Shown here: piece by piece, positions 32,476 to 41,202 of the stretch
How the letters are laid out: the number at the start of each line of letters is the position of its first letter
Numbering within the stretch: position 1 is the stretch's first letter
Assembly (NCBI GenBank): GCA_036675815.1
Contig: JAKFEE010000058.1
Span: forward strand, 62,001-126,000
Direction of reading: 5' to 3'
From: JAKFEE01 sp036675815
GTDB taxonomy: Bacteria > Pseudomonadota > Alphaproteobacteria > Rhodospirillales > Magnetospirillaceae
Length of the DNA: 64,000 bases
Position numbers and translations under genes: made by a program
The notes under the pieces: generated by a model
What the model saw: only the letters and a program-made list of their open reading frames with translations
The model's database searches: none
What the model was told of the DNA's origin: nothing

Positions 32476-33423
32476 TTAGGACAGCAACGCCGCCGGCAGC
32501 TTGAAGGTCACCGTTTCCTTGGTCACGGTCACCAGGTCGATCTCGACCTCGTAACGTTCCATCAAGGCGTCGACGACCTGCTCGACCAGCACCTCGGGCG
32601 CCGAGGCGCCGGCGGTGATGCCGACACGGCTGACGCCGGCGAGATAACCCCAGTCGATCTCATTGGCGTTCTGCACCATGGTTGCCTTGGGGCAGCCGCC
32701 CTTCGCCGCCACCTCGACCAGGCGCCGGCTGTTCGAGGAATTCGGGGCACCGATGACCAGAATGGCGTCGCAATGCGGCGCAATGGCCTTCACCGCCTGC
32801 TGGCGGTTGGTGGTGGCAAAGCAGATGTCTTCCTTACGCGGGCTGGCGATCTGCGGGAAGCGCTGGCGCAATACGGCGATGATCGAGGCGGCATCGTCGA
32901 CCGACAGCGTCGTCTGGGTGACAAAGGCCAACTGGTCGGGGTCCTGAGGCTGCACGGTCGCCGCCTGCTCCGCATTCTCGACCAGAATGATGCCACCCGG
33001 CGGCACCTGGCCCATGGTGCCGACGACCTCGGGGTGGCCGGCATGGCCGATCAGGATGATCTGCCGCCCTTCCTTGTAGTGATGCTCTGCCTCGTAGTGC
33101 ACCTTACTCACCAGCGGGCAGGTGGCGTCGAGGTGGCGAAGGCCGCGGCGCTCGGCCTCGGCCGGCACCGACTTCGGCACGCCGTGGGCCGAGAAGATCA
33201 CCGGCGCGCCGTCCGGCACCTGGTCGAGTTCGTCGACGAACACCGCCCCCTTACGCTCCAGCGATTCGACGACGAAGCGGTTATGGACGATCTCGTGCCG
33301 CACATAGACCGGCGCGCCGAATTTCCGCAGCGACTCCTCGACGATCTGTATGGCGCGATCCACACCGGCGCAGAATCCGCGCGGGCTGGTGAGAACGACG
33401 GTGAGATGCGGCTTCGACATCAT
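32476..33423 (-). CDS. ispH: 4-hydroxy-3-methylbut-2-enyl diphosphate reductase IspH
   Basis: Last step of the MEP pathway, making IPP and DMAPP with a 4Fe-4S cluster. The 315-residue protein has the three cluster cysteines in GFCAGV, DATCPLV and DICFATTNRQ, and active-site motifs HEIVHN, FSAHGV, GHAGHPEV and NSSNSRRL. The start may be either of two adjacent ATG codons. It is the first gene of ispH-thrB-rnhA and is divergent from the lipoprotein gene at 33552. Confidence 0.97.
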   Translation of the reverse strand: MMSKPHLTVVLTSPRGFCAGVDRAIQIVEESLRKFGAPVYVRHEIVHNRFVVESLERKGAVFVDELDQVPDGAPVIFSAHGVPKSVPAEAERRGLRHLDATCPLVSKVHYEAEHHYKEGRQIILIGHAGHPEVVGTMGQVPPGGIILVENAEQAATVQPQDPDQLAFVTQTTLSVDDAASIIAVLRQRFPQIASPRKEDICFATTNRQQAVKAIAPHCDAILVIGAPNSSNSRRLVEVAAKGGCPKATMVQNANEIDWGYLAGVSRVGITAGASAPEVLVEQVVDALMERYEVEIDLVTVTKETVTFKLPAALLS

Positions 33424-33551
33424 CTGCTCGGTTGAACGCCTAGGGTCTTATTTGCGGCAAGCGGGAATGCGCCTTGTGCACCGTACCCGCCTTCACTAAA
33501 GTCGCGGCGCCAGCAATAACAGAAATCACGGCAAGGAAAAAGGTGGACAGC

Positions 33552-34079
33552 ATGGCGCAAACACCGGCGAAACGTCGAAATTGGGGCGCGTTCGCCCTGG
33601 TCGCGCTGCTGGGCGGCTGCGCCGGTGCCACGCCGGCCGAGCCGGTCACTTGCCCCGAGATCCTCATCCTGGCCGACGCTCACCGCATCACTCAGTTCCG
33701 CCCTGGCGGTCGCGACATCACCGACATTCTGGCCGAAGGCGAAATCACCGGCTACCAGGGATCCTGCCGGAACGTGGACGACGCCGTCGAGGTCACCGTG
33801 GCGCTCGCCTTCGACATCGTCCGCGGCCCCGGCAACAAGGACGGCCAGGCGGCGTTCAGCTATTTCGTAGCCATGCCCGCCTTTTATCCCGATCCCCAGG
33901 CCAAGGCGGTATTGCCGGTTCGCGTCGCCTTCCCCGAGAATGCTTCGTCCGTCCGACTGGTGGATGAAGAGGTGACGCTGAGGGTGCCGCTGCGCGAGGG
34001 CGCGCCGCTGCCCGAGATATTCATAGGCTTCCAGTTGGGCGACGCGCAGCTTCGTTACAATCGCCAGCGTACACCGTAA
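33552..34079 (+). CDS. Lipoprotein of unknown function
   Basis: A 175-residue protein. The signal is basic then hydrophobic (KRRNWGAFALVALLGGCAG), with Cys lipidation in the LGGC box. The mature part has PVTCPEILILADAHRITQF, DITDILAEGEITGYQGSC and a beta-rich C-terminal half. Two further cysteines (in VTCPE and GSCRN) may form a disulfide. I recognise no named family. AAAAAGGTGGAC precedes ATG 33552; a longer reading from 33474 would destroy the signal peptide. gcvT follows after 41 bp. Confidence 0.75.
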   Translation: MAQTPAKRRNWGAFALVALLGGCAGATPAEPVTCPEILILADAHRITQFRPGGRDITDILAEGEITGYQGSCRNVDDAVEVTVALAFDIVRGPGNKDGQAAFSYFVAMPAFYPDPQAKAVLPVRVAFPENASSVRLVDEEVTLRVPLREGAPLPEIFIGFQLGDAQLRYNRQRTP

Positions 34080-34120
34080 GCCGGGCGCTGGCGGGGAACC
34101 TGTTTTGGGGAGAACCGCTG

Positions 34121-35227
34121 GTGGACGACACGCTGAAGACGACGCCCCTGGCCCCCCTGCACCGGGAACTCGGGGCGAAGATGGTGGAGTTCGCCGGCTA
34201 TGCCATGCCGGTGCATTTCCCGGCTGGGATCCTCGCCGAGCACCTGCATACACGAAGCCAGGCGAGCCTGTTCGACGTCTCGCACATGGGTCAACTGATC
34301 CTGCGGGGGGCGTCCGCCGGTGCTGCCTTGGAGACGGTGGTCCCTGCGGACATCGTGGCGCTCGCCCCCGGCCGCATGCGCTATACCATGTTCACCAATG
34401 CCCAGGGCGGCATCCTCGACGACCTGATGGTGACCAATTTCGGCGACCACCTGTTCCTGGTGGTCAATGCCGCGCGCAAGCACCTGGATCTGGCGCACCT
34501 GCAGGCCGAATGTCCCGATGCCGTGTCGCTCACCGTGGCCGACGACCGAGCGCTGCTGGCACTGCAGGGGCCTCAGGCGGCCATGGCCATGGAACAGGTC
34601 CTGCCCGGGGCCTCGTTGCTGCCGTTCATGTCGGCCCATACCGCCGACATCGGGGGCGCAGTCTGCATGATCAGCCGCTCGGGCTACACCGGCGAGGACG
34701 GCTTCGAGATTTCCGTTCCGGCCGCGCACGCCGAGGCGCTGGCCCGCACCATCCTCGCGCACCCCGCCGTGAGGCCGGCCGGCCTCGGCGCGCGCGATTC
34801 GCTGCGCCTGGAAGCAGGGTTATGCCTGTACGGCAGCGACATCGACGAAACCACCACGCCGGTCGAGGCCAACCTGGCATGGTCGATCGCCAAGCGGCGG
34901 CGCGAGCAAGGCGGCTTCCCCGGTGCCGACGTCATCCGGCGGCAACTGAGCGAAGGGCCAAGCCGCCTGCGCGTCGGCATCAGGTCGCTGGACCGTGCCC
35001 CGGCGCGGTCCCATACCGAGATACAGGACTTCGCCGGCAACCGTATCGGCGAGGTCACGAGCGGCGGCTTCGGCCCATCGGTCGACGGCCCGGTCGCCAT
35101 GGGCTACGTGCAGGCCGCCGGCGCCCGCATCGGCGCCCCCGTTCGCCTGATCGTGCGCGGCAAGCCGCACGATGGCGTCATCGCCGAACTGCCGTTCGTC
35201 CCGCACCGCTACGCCAAGGGGAGCTGA
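34121..35227 (+). CDS. gcvT: Glycine cleavage T protein (aminomethyltransferase)
   Basis: Transfers the methylene from the lipoyl-bound intermediate to tetrahydrofolate. The 368-residue protein has VEFAGYAMPVHF, SLFDVSHMGQL (folate-site Asp region), SRSGYTGEDGFEI, LGARDSLRLEAGLCLYG and ERVTSGG-like GEVTSGGFGPS. The start is GTG 34121 after TTGGGGAGAA. The 41-bp leader is far too short for a glycine riboswitch. It is the first gene of gcvT-H-PA-PB. Confidence 0.97.
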   Translation: MDDTLKTTPLAPLHRELGAKMVEFAGYAMPVHFPAGILAEHLHTRSQASLFDVSHMGQLILRGASAGAALETVVPADIVALAPGRMRYTMFTNAQGGILDDLMVTNFGDHLFLVVNAARKHLDLAHLQAECPDAVSLTVADDRALLALQGPQAAMAMEQVLPGASLLPFMSAHTADIGGAVCMISRSGYTGEDGFEISVPAAHAEALARTILAHPAVRPAGLGARDSLRLEAGLCLYGSDIDETTTPVEANLAWSIAKRRREQGGFPGADVIRRQLSEGPSRLRVGIRSLDRAPARSHTEIQDFAGNRIGEVTSGGFGPSVDGPVAMGYVQAAGARIGAPVRLIVRGKPHDGVIAELPFVPHRYAKGS

Positions 35228-35228
35228 C

Positions 35229-35603
35229 ATGAGCGAGTTATGGTTCACCCGCGAGCATGAATGGATCCGTATCGACGGCGACGTCGGCACCGTCGGGATC
35301 ACCGACCATGCCCAGCGGCAGCTGGGCGACGTCGTCTTCGCCGAACTTCCCGAGATCGGCAAGCTGGTGGCGCGTGGAGCCGAGGCGGCGGTCGTCGAGT
35401 CGGTGAAGGCGGCCAGCGAGGTCTATGCACCGGTGGGCGGCGAGGTGGTGGCGGTGAACGGGGCGCTGGCGGACCAGCCGGGGCTGGTCAACGAATCGGC
35501 CGAGGGCGACGCCTGGTTCTTCAAGATACGCATCGCCGACCGCGGCGAGGTCGGCATGCTGATGAGCCGCAGCGCCTATGATGCCATGGTGGCGGGCGAA
35601 TAA
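35229..35603 (+). CDS. gcvH: Glycine cleavage H protein
   Basis: Lipoyl carrier of the glycine cleavage system. The 124-residue protein has the lipoylation site K60 in VVESVKAASEVYAP, preceded by GITDHAQRQLGDVVFAELPE. The ATG lies one base after the gcvT stop, and the stop overlaps the gcvPA start (TAATG). Confidence 0.98.
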   Translation: MSELWFTREHEWIRIDGDVGTVGITDHAQRQLGDVVFAELPEIGKLVARGAEAAVVESVKAASEVYAPVGGEVVAVNGALADQPGLVNESAEGDAWFFKIRIADRGEVGMLMSRSAYDAMVAGE

Positions 35604-36949
35604 TGCGCTATCTGCCGCTGTCCGATGCCGATCGCCGCGCCATGCTGCAAACCATCGGCGTCGCCGATGTCGAGGATCTGTTCGGCGACGTCCCGGCGGC
35701 GGCCCGGCCCGTCGACGGCTTCGGGCTGCCGGATCACGCCAGCGAGATGGAGGTGGAGCGGCGACTTGCCCGGATGGCTGCCCGGAACCTGTCCGCCGGC
35801 AACGCCCCCTGCTTTCTGGGTGCCGGCGCCTATCGCCACCACGTGCCGGCGGCGGTGGACGCGCTGATCCAGCGCGGCGAATTCCTCACCTCCTACACAC
35901 CGTACCAACCGGAGGTCAGCCAGGGAACGCTGCAGGCCCTGTTCGAATTCCAGACGCAGGTGGCGATGATCACCGCCATGGAGGTGGCCAACGCGTCGAT
36001 GTACGACGCCGCCACCGCCTGCGCCGAAGCGGCGGCCATGGCCTGTCGCCTCACCCGGCGGCGGCGCGTCCTGCTGTCGGGGCAGCTCCACCCGCATTAC
36101 CGCAGCGTCACCGCCACCCAGCTACAGTTCACCCAGGCGCAGGTCGAGGCCCAGCCCCCCGATCCCCACAGCGGTGAAGACCTGATCCGCCGGGTCGACG
36201 GCGAGACCGCGTGCGTCGTCGTCCAGAATCCCGGCTTCTTCGGTCAGCTCATCGATTATTCAGACCTGGGTGAGGCCTGTCGGGCGGCCGGCGCCCTGCT
36301 GGTAGTGGCGGTGGCCGAGCCGGTATCGCTGGGCTTGGTCATGCCGCCGGGGGCGATGGGCGCCGACATCGTCGTCGGCGAGGGCCAGCCCATCGGCAAT
36401 TCCCTGAACTTCGGCGGCCCCGGCCTCGGCCTGTTCGCCACCCGCCAGAAATACGTCCGCCAGATGCCGGGGCGGTTGTGCGGCCAGACAGCGGACGCCG
36501 ACGGCCGCAGGGGGTTCGTCCTCACCCTGGCGACGCGCGAGCAGCACATCCGCCGCGAAAAGGCGACCTCGAACATCTGCACCAATTCCGGCCTGTGCAC
36601 CCTGGCCTTTTCCATCCACATGGCCCTGCTCGGGGAAAGCGGCTTCGCTCATCTCGCGGCGCTGAATCATGTCCAAGCGGTGACGGCGGCGGATGCCCTG
36701 GCACGCATTCCCGGCGTTCGCGTGCTGCCCAGCGCCTTTTTCAACGAGTTCGCCGTGAAGCTGCCACGACCGGCGGCCATCGTCGTCGAGGCACTGGCCC
36801 GGCGCGGCATTCTCGCCGGCGTGCCGGCATCACGCTTCTACCCTGATCATCGGGAACTGAGCCCGATCCTGCTGGTGGCTTGCACCGAGACCAACAGCCC
36901 GGAGGACGTGGAAGCCCTGGTGGGCGGCCTGCGCGAGGTGCTCCGATGA
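35603..36949 (+). CDS. gcvPA: Glycine dehydrogenase (decarboxylating) subunit 1
   Basis: N-terminal half of P protein in the two-subunit form; together with GcvPB it decarboxylates glycine with PLP. The 448-residue protein begins MRYLPLSDADRRAMLQTIGV and has LGAGAYRHHVPAAVDALIQRGEFLTSYTPYQPE (start of the fold), TATCAEAAAMA-like residues, and REQHIRREKATSNICTNSGLC. It lacks the PLP lysine, as expected for this subunit. It overlaps both neighbours by 1-4 bp. Confidence 0.96.
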   Translation: MRYLPLSDADRRAMLQTIGVADVEDLFGDVPAAARPVDGFGLPDHASEMEVERRLARMAARNLSAGNAPCFLGAGAYRHHVPAAVDALIQRGEFLTSYTPYQPEVSQGTLQALFEFQTQVAMITAMEVANASMYDAATACAEAAAMACRLTRRRRVLLSGQLHPHYRSVTATQLQFTQAQVEAQPPDPHSGEDLIRRVDGETACVVVQNPGFFGQLIDYSDLGEACRAAGALLVVAVAEPVSLGLVMPPGAMGADIVVGEGQPIGNSLNFGGPGLGLFATRQKYVRQMPGRLCGQTADADGRRGFVLTLATREQHIRREKATSNICTNSGLCTLAFSIHMALLGESGFAHLAALNHVQAVTAADALARIPGVRVLPSAFFNEFAVKLPRPAAIVVEALARRGILAGVPASRFYPDHRELSPILLVACTETNSPEDVEALVGGLREVLR

Positions 36950-38451
36950 GCAACACCGCCACTGGCAATCGCGGCCTGACGCTCGAGGAGCCGTTGCTGT
37001 TCGAACAGGGTGGCCCGGGGCGCAGCGGAGTCGACTTGCCCGACGCGCTACCGGTGGCCGAGCGGCTGGGTGGTCTACGGCGCCGGGGGCCGATCGGCCT
37101 GCCCGATCTGTCCGAGCCCGAGGTGGTGCGCCACTACACACGCCTGTCGCAGCAGAATTTCGGCATCGACACCGTCATCTACCCGCTGGGATCGTGCACG
37201 ATGAAGCACAACCCGCGGCTCAACGAAAAGGTGGCGCGCCTGCCCGGCTTCGCCGACCTCCACCCGTTTCAGCCGGAAAGCACCGTGCAGGGGGCGCTGG
37301 AATTGCTCGACAGCGCCGCCCGCTGGCTGAAGGCCCTCACCGGTATGCCGGCCATAGCCATGAGTCCAGCCGCCGGCGCCCATGGCGAGCTGTGCGGCTT
37401 GATGACGATCCGCGCCGCGCTCGACGACCGCGGTCAGGCGCGCCGGCTGGTGCTGGTTCCCGAGTCGGCGCACGGCACCAATCCCGCCACCGCCGCCATC
37501 TGCGGCTACGAGGTGGAGACCGTTCCGGCCAATGCCCGTGGCCGCGTCGACCTCGCCGCCCTCAAAGCTCGGCTGTCCGGCGACGTGGCCGCGTTCATGC
37601 TGACCAACCCCAACACCTGCGGCCTGTTCGAGGACGAGATCCTGGCGATCGCCGAGGCCGTCCATCGCGCCGGCGCGTTTTTCTACTGCGACGGCGCCAA
37701 CTACAATGCCATCGTCGGCCGCCTGCGCGTCGCCGACCTCGGCATCGACGCCATGCACATCAATCTGCACAAGACCTTCTCGACCCCGCACGGCGGCGGC
37801 GGGCCAGGGGCGGGGCCGACGGTGTTGGCGGCGGCGCTGGCGCCGTTCGCACCGCTGCCCAGCATCGTCCGCGACGAGCAGGGCTGGCGGCTGATCGAGC
37901 ATGCGCGGGACTCGCGCCGCAAGCCCCTGGGACGGATCAAGGGCTTCCACGGCCAGTTCAGCGTCATCGTCAGGGCCTTGGCCTACATGATGAGCCTGGG
38001 GGGCGACGGCCTGCGCCAGGCCTCGGCCGACGCGGTGCTGAGCGCCAATTATCTATTGGCGCGGCTGTCCGAGGGTGGCCTGACGCCGGCGTTCGCGGGT
38101 CCGTGCATGCACGAATGCCTGTTCGACGACCGTTTCCTCGACGGCACAGGCGTCACCACCCTCGACCTGGCCAAGGCGCTGCTGGACGAAGGCGCGCACC
38201 CGATGACCATGTATTTCCCCCTCGTCGTCCACGGGGCGCTGCTGATCGAGCCGACCGAGACCGAGAGCAAGGCCAGCCTCGATGCCTTCGCCGACGCCCT
38301 GCTGGCCCTGGTGCACAAGGCGCGCAGCGGCCAAGCGGTGGAACTAACGGCAGCCCCGCGACTGACGCCCCGGCGCCGTCTCGACGAAACCCGGGCTGCG
38401 CGCCAGCCGGTGCTGCGCTGGAAGCCGGACACGACGGATAAAGGCGACTGA
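36946..38451 (+). CDS. gcvPB: Glycine dehydrogenase (decarboxylating) subunit 2
   Basis: C-terminal, PLP-binding half of P protein. The 501-residue protein has YPLGSCTMKHNPRLNE, PESAHGTNPATAA, the PLP lysine K276 in HINLHKTFSTPHGGGGPG, and the C-terminal HECLFD and YFPLVVHGALLIEPTETES segments. The ATG overlaps the gcvPA stop (ATGA). The two-gene form is a genuine subunit architecture, not a broken gcvP, because each half has its own start and ribosome binding context. Repeat copy 4 follows the stop by 5 bp. Confidence 0.97.
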   Translation: MSNTATGNRGLTLEEPLLFEQGGPGRSGVDLPDALPVAERLGGLRRRGPIGLPDLSEPEVVRHYTRLSQQNFGIDTVIYPLGSCTMKHNPRLNEKVARLPGFADLHPFQPESTVQGALELLDSAARWLKALTGMPAIAMSPAAGAHGELCGLMTIRAALDDRGQARRLVLVPESAHGTNPATAAICGYEVETVPANARGRVDLAALKARLSGDVAAFMLTNPNTCGLFEDEILAIAEAVHRAGAFFYCDGANYNAIVGRLRVADLGIDAMHINLHKTFSTPHGGGGPGAGPTVLAAALAPFAPLPSIVRDEQGWRLIEHARDSRRKPLGRIKGFHGQFSVIVRALAYMMSLGGDGLRQASADAVLSANYLLARLSEGGLTPAFAGPCMHECLFDDRFLDGTGVTTLDLAKALLDEGAHPMTMYFPLVVHGALLIEPTETESKASLDAFADALLALVHKARSGQAVELTAAPRLTPRRRLDETRAARQPVLRWKPDTTDKGD

Positions 38452-38456
38452 TTGCT

Positions 38457-38512
38457 TGGAGCGCGGAGCTCCAGCTCCGCATTCCGCGTGCGAGACCTGG
38501 GTCCGCCATCCA
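38457..38512 (+). repeat. Double-hairpin dispersed repeat, copy 4
   Basis: 56 bp with the same orientation as copies 1 and 5. The left hairpin GCGGAGCT-CC-AGCTCCGC is intact and identical to copy 1, as is the ATTCCGCGTGCG spacer; the right hairpin is degraded (GAGACCTGGGTCCG). It begins 5 bp after the gcvPB stop, between gcvPB and the convergent atp operon terminator. Confidence 0.9.
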
Positions 38513-38533
38513 ATTTACAGGTGTTTCTCCGCC

Positions 38534-38568
38534 AAAAAAACGACCCCCGCGGCGCAGGCTGCGGGGGT
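38534..38568 (-). terminator. Rho-independent terminator of the F0 ATP synthase operon
   Basis: On the minus strand, ACCCCCGC (38561-38568) and GCGGGGGT (38543-38550) pair as a perfect 8-bp G/C stem with a 10-nt loop, followed after two bases by seven T (38534-38540). It lies 30 bp after the atpF stop. This is the clearest intrinsic terminator in the window. Confidence 0.92.
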
Positions 38569-38597
38569 TGCTCGATGACGGGAGTGCGCGGGGTCGG

Positions 38598-39134
38598 CTA
38601 GTGCAGCTTGCCCGGCAGTTCCTTGATGGAGCGGTCGACCATGCCGGCGGCCTGCTTGGCCGACAGCGTCTCGGCGATCAGCCGGCGCGTCGCCGCCATG
38701 GCGATGTCGACGGCGAGATTGCGCACTTCCTTCAACGCCTCGGCCTCGGCCTGGGCGATGCGGTCCAGCGCCTGCTGCTCACGCCGCTTCAGCGCCTCGT
38801 CGAGGTCCTGTGCCGCCCGTTCGGCCATGCGCGCCGCCTCGGATTTGGCATGGGCGATAATCTCCTCGGCCTCCTTCAGCGCGTCACGCTGCTTGCGCTG
38901 ATACAGGGCCAGGGTTTCCTGGGCATCCTCGCGCAGGCGGTGCGCCTCGTCGATGCGGTTCTTGATCCGCTCGCGCCGGCCGTCAAGCCCGGCGATGAGG
39001 GCGCGGTGCACACCGAAATAGATCGCCATGCCGACGACAATGAAGAACGCCAGCGCGACATAGGTTTCAGGCGCCGCGTACCACGGCACGGCGTGCGCGG
39101 CTTCGGCGGAAGCGGCGTGCGCGGTCGAGATCAT
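38598..39134 (-). CDS. atpF: ATP synthase F0 subunit b
   Basis: Peripheral stalk subunit. The 178-residue protein has one N-terminal transmembrane helix (ETYVALAFFIVVGMAIYFGV) and a long charged helix (RRERIKNRIDEAHRLREDAQETLALYQRKQ and on). It is the last gene of the operon and overlaps the b' gene (4 bp). The terminator follows. Confidence 0.95.
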   Translation of the reverse strand: MISTAHAASAEAAHAVPWYAAPETYVALAFFIVVGMAIYFGVHRALIAGLDGRRERIKNRIDEAHRLREDAQETLALYQRKQRDALKEAEEIIAHAKSEAARMAERAAQDLDEALKRREQQALDRIAQAEAEALKEVRNLAVDIAMAATRRLIAETLSAKQAAGMVDRSIKELPGKLH

Positions 39135-39625
39135 CGGGAGTGCTCCTGCATGGCGGTGGCCACGGCGGCGGCGAGTTTACCCTCGTCGGGCGAGGCGCCG
39201 ACCAGCTTGCCGACGGCGGCCCCGGCGACTTCGGCGGCAACCTGCCGGACATTGGCCAAAGCCTGCTCCTTGGCGGCCAGAATCCGGGCCTCGCCGGCCT
39301 TGATCTGTGCGGCCAGGCGGTCCGACAGTTCCTTGCCACGGGCGTCGGCCTGCTTGGCCATCTGCTCGGAAGCCTCGCGCATGACCAGGTTGGCCTTGAG
39401 GCGCGAATCGGCCAGCGCCTGCTCGTAGGCGGCGATGGCGGCTTCGGCCTCGGCCTTCATCTGGGCAGCCCTGTCCAGATTCTCGTCGATGCGCTGCTGC
39501 CGTTCCTCCAGCACCTCGCCGATGCGCGGCAGCGCATGGCGGGCCATGACGAAGTACAGGGCGCCGAACAGGATCGCCAGCCAGAACAGTTGGGGCGTGA
39601 AGAACGCGGGGTCGAATTGAGGCAT
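39131..39625 (-). CDS. ATP synthase F0 subunit b'
   Basis: Second, diverged b-type subunit, as in photosynthetic and other Alphaproteobacteria; it pairs with b to make a heterodimeric stalk. The 164-residue protein opens with FDPAFFTPQLFWLAILFGALYFVMAR (membrane helix), then a long coiled-coil helix starting GEVLEERQQRIDENLDRAAQMKAEAEAA. ATG 39625 is chosen because a longer reading only extends into the leader. Confidence 0.95.
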   Translation of the reverse strand: MPQFDPAFFTPQLFWLAILFGALYFVMARHALPRIGEVLEERQQRIDENLDRAAQMKAEAEAAIAAYEQALADSRLKANLVMREASEQMAKQADARGKELSDRLAAQIKAGEARILAAKEQALANVRQVAAEVAGAAVGKLVGASPDEGKLAAAVATAMQEHSR

Positions 39626-39688
39626 TGTTCGCTCCTCGAGGCGAAACGGCCGGCGACCCGCCATGGGCCCCCGGCCGCAGGCGGCAGG

Positions 39689-39913
39689 TTAGGCGAACAG
39701 GATCATCAGGGCGACGACGAGCGCGAACAGCGCGATAGCCTCGGTCACCGCGAAGCCGATCCAGCCGTACAGCTCGACGTCGGACTTGGCGGCGGGGTTG
39801 CGGCCGACGGTGGCGATCAGGTTGGCCCAGATGTTGCCCACGCCGATACCCGAGCCGATCATGCCGATGGCGGCCAGGCCAGCACCAATCAACTTAGCAG
39901 CAGCAGCTTCCAT
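39689..39913 (-). CDS. atpE: ATP synthase F0 subunit c
   Basis: Ring subunit that carries protons. The 74-residue hairpin has a first helix with GSGIGVGNIW (20-29), the polar loop GRNPAAK (38-43) and a second helix with the ion-binding Glu at E58 (AVTEAIALF). The residue pattern fits a proton-, not sodium-, coupled ring. It sits between atpB and the b' gene. Confidence 0.98.
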   Translation of the reverse strand: MEAAAAKLIGAGLAAIGMIGSGIGVGNIWANLIATVGRNPAAKSDVELYGWIGFAVTEAIALFALVVALMILFA

Positions 39914-39968
39914 AACCTTGCCCTTTCACGAGAAAACTTGAAAAACAGCGACTCAACGCCCTGCCCGA

Positions 39969-40691
39969 TCAATGCATGTTGATGGCATCGTTCAGGTAGA
40001 TGCAGGAGAGAATGGTGAAGACATACGCCTGAAGCAGAGCGATGCCGAACTCCAGGATGGTGACGCCGGTCAAGAAGGCCAGCGGCAACACGCCAAAGAC
40101 ACCCAGGCTGATGACGAAGCCGGCGATCACCTTCAGGATGATGTGGCCCACCGTCATGTTGGCGAACAGACGGACGGCCAGGCTGAAGGGACGCGAGAAA
40201 TACGAAATCAGCTCGATCGGGATCAGGATCGGCGCCGTCGCAATGGGGGCACCGTGCGGGAAGAACATGTGCAGGAAATGCAACCCGTGCCGGGCGAAGC
40301 CGATGACGGTGACGCCGACGAACACCAGCAGCGCCAGCGCGAAGGTCACCGCGATATGGCTGGTGTAGGTGAACGACAGCGGAATCATGCCCAGCAGGTT
40401 GCCGAACAGCACGAACATGAACAGCGAGAAGATGAACGGAAAGTATCGCCGGCCTTCCGGGCCGACGTTGTCGCGTATCATGTTGGCGACGAACTCGTAG
40501 AACACCTCGGCCAGCGACTGCCAGCGCCCGGGGATGAGGGCGCGACCGCGCATCGACAGCAGCAGGAACGTCGAGACCAGGCCGACCGCTATGGTCATCA
40601 TCAGCGCCGAATTCGTGAACGACAGATTCACGCCTTCGACCTGGATGTCGACCAGGGGCTTGATCTTGAACTGCTCGATAGGGTTCGCCAC
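39969..40691 (-). CDS. atpB: ATP synthase F0 subunit a
   Basis: Stator subunit with the proton half-channels. The 240-residue protein has about five to six membrane helices and the essential Arg in SRPFSLAVRLFANMTVGH. The N-terminus MANPIEQFKIKPLV is typical of the alphaproteobacterial proteins. It is 9 bp after atpI. Confidence 0.97.
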   Translation of the reverse strand: MANPIEQFKIKPLVDIQVEGVNLSFTNSALMMTIAVGLVSTFLLLSMRGRALIPGRWQSLAEVFYEFVANMIRDNVGPEGRRYFPFIFSLFMFVLFGNLLGMIPLSFTYTSHIAVTFALALLVFVGVTVIGFARHGLHFLHMFFPHGAPIATAPILIPIELISYFSRPFSLAVRLFANMTVGHIILKVIAGFVISLGVFGVLPLAFLTGVTILEFGIALLQAYVFTILSCIYLNDAINMH

Positions 40692-40700
40692 GCCTCTCTC

Positions 40701-41060
40701 CTACGACTTATCCGCCCCGCCGCGGCGACGACGTTGCGCCGCCCCCAGACCGACCGAATCATCCAAACCCTTCGCCGCCCGGTAGGCGTTCATTACGCCA
40801 CCGGCACCGCCCAGCAGCAGGAACAGCAACATCATCCACGGCGCGCTGCCCAACCACCTGTCGAGCGCCCAACCGATGCCGAAGCCGACCAGCGTCGCAA
40901 CCACCAACTCGACGGTGATGCGGGCGGCGACACCAAGGCCGGATGCATTCCCACGAGGACCGGCGCGAGACCCGCCGTCCGGCTCCGGTTTCCCGGCGCG
41001 GGCGGCGCGCAGCCTAGCTTCGAGGTCGTCCAGAGAAGGCGGCCGCTCAGGCTTTTTCAT
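40701..41060 (-). CDS. atpI: ATP synthase accessory protein AtpI
   Basis: A 119-residue protein with a charged N-terminus and two membrane helices (ITVELVVATLVGFGIGWALD and APWMMLLFLLLGGAGGVMN), linked to assembly of the c-ring or Mg transport in F-ATPases. It has the alphaproteobacterial AtpI form, with DRWLG between the helices. ATG 41060 follows an AGGGGC box. It is the first gene of the operon, and a good promoter is just upstream. Confidence 0.92.
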   Translation of the reverse strand: MKKPERPPSLDDLEARLRAARAGKPEPDGGSRAGPRGNASGLGVAARITVELVVATLVGFGIGWALDRWLGSAPWMMLLFLLLGGAGGVMNAYRAAKGLDDSVGLGAAQRRRRGGADKS

Positions 41061-41123
41061 CGATTGCCCCTGCCTGCACCCCCCTTCTGGCCGCATTATT
41101 GCTGCACTGCCAAAAGCGCGGGC

Positions 41124-41152
41124 AACATAAGGGCTGCCAGTAGAGCTGTCAA
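41124..41152 (-). promoter_or_regulatory. Sigma-70-type promoter of the atp operon
   Basis: On the minus strand a perfect -35 box TTGACA (41147-41152) is 17 bp from TATGTT (41124-41129). The start point would lie roughly 55-60 bp ahead of the atpI ATG. Between it and the smc stop (41203) is an AT-rich stretch with an interrupted inverted repeat (TTAACCCAT and ATGGGCTTAA), which may terminate smc transcription. Confidence 0.8.
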
Positions 41153-41202
41153 GGGCCAAAACCCATCGGTTAAGCCCATGAAATTTCACGAGAAAAAAGT
41201 CT

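Noticed and set aside
34080..34120. Possible glycine riboswitch ahead of gcvT
   Set aside because: The leader is only 41 bp, far shorter than a glycine aptamer, and lacks its motifs.
35603..38451. gcvP split by a frameshift
   Set aside because: Each half has its own start, ATGA coupling and typical length for the known two-subunit GcvPA/GcvPB enzyme.
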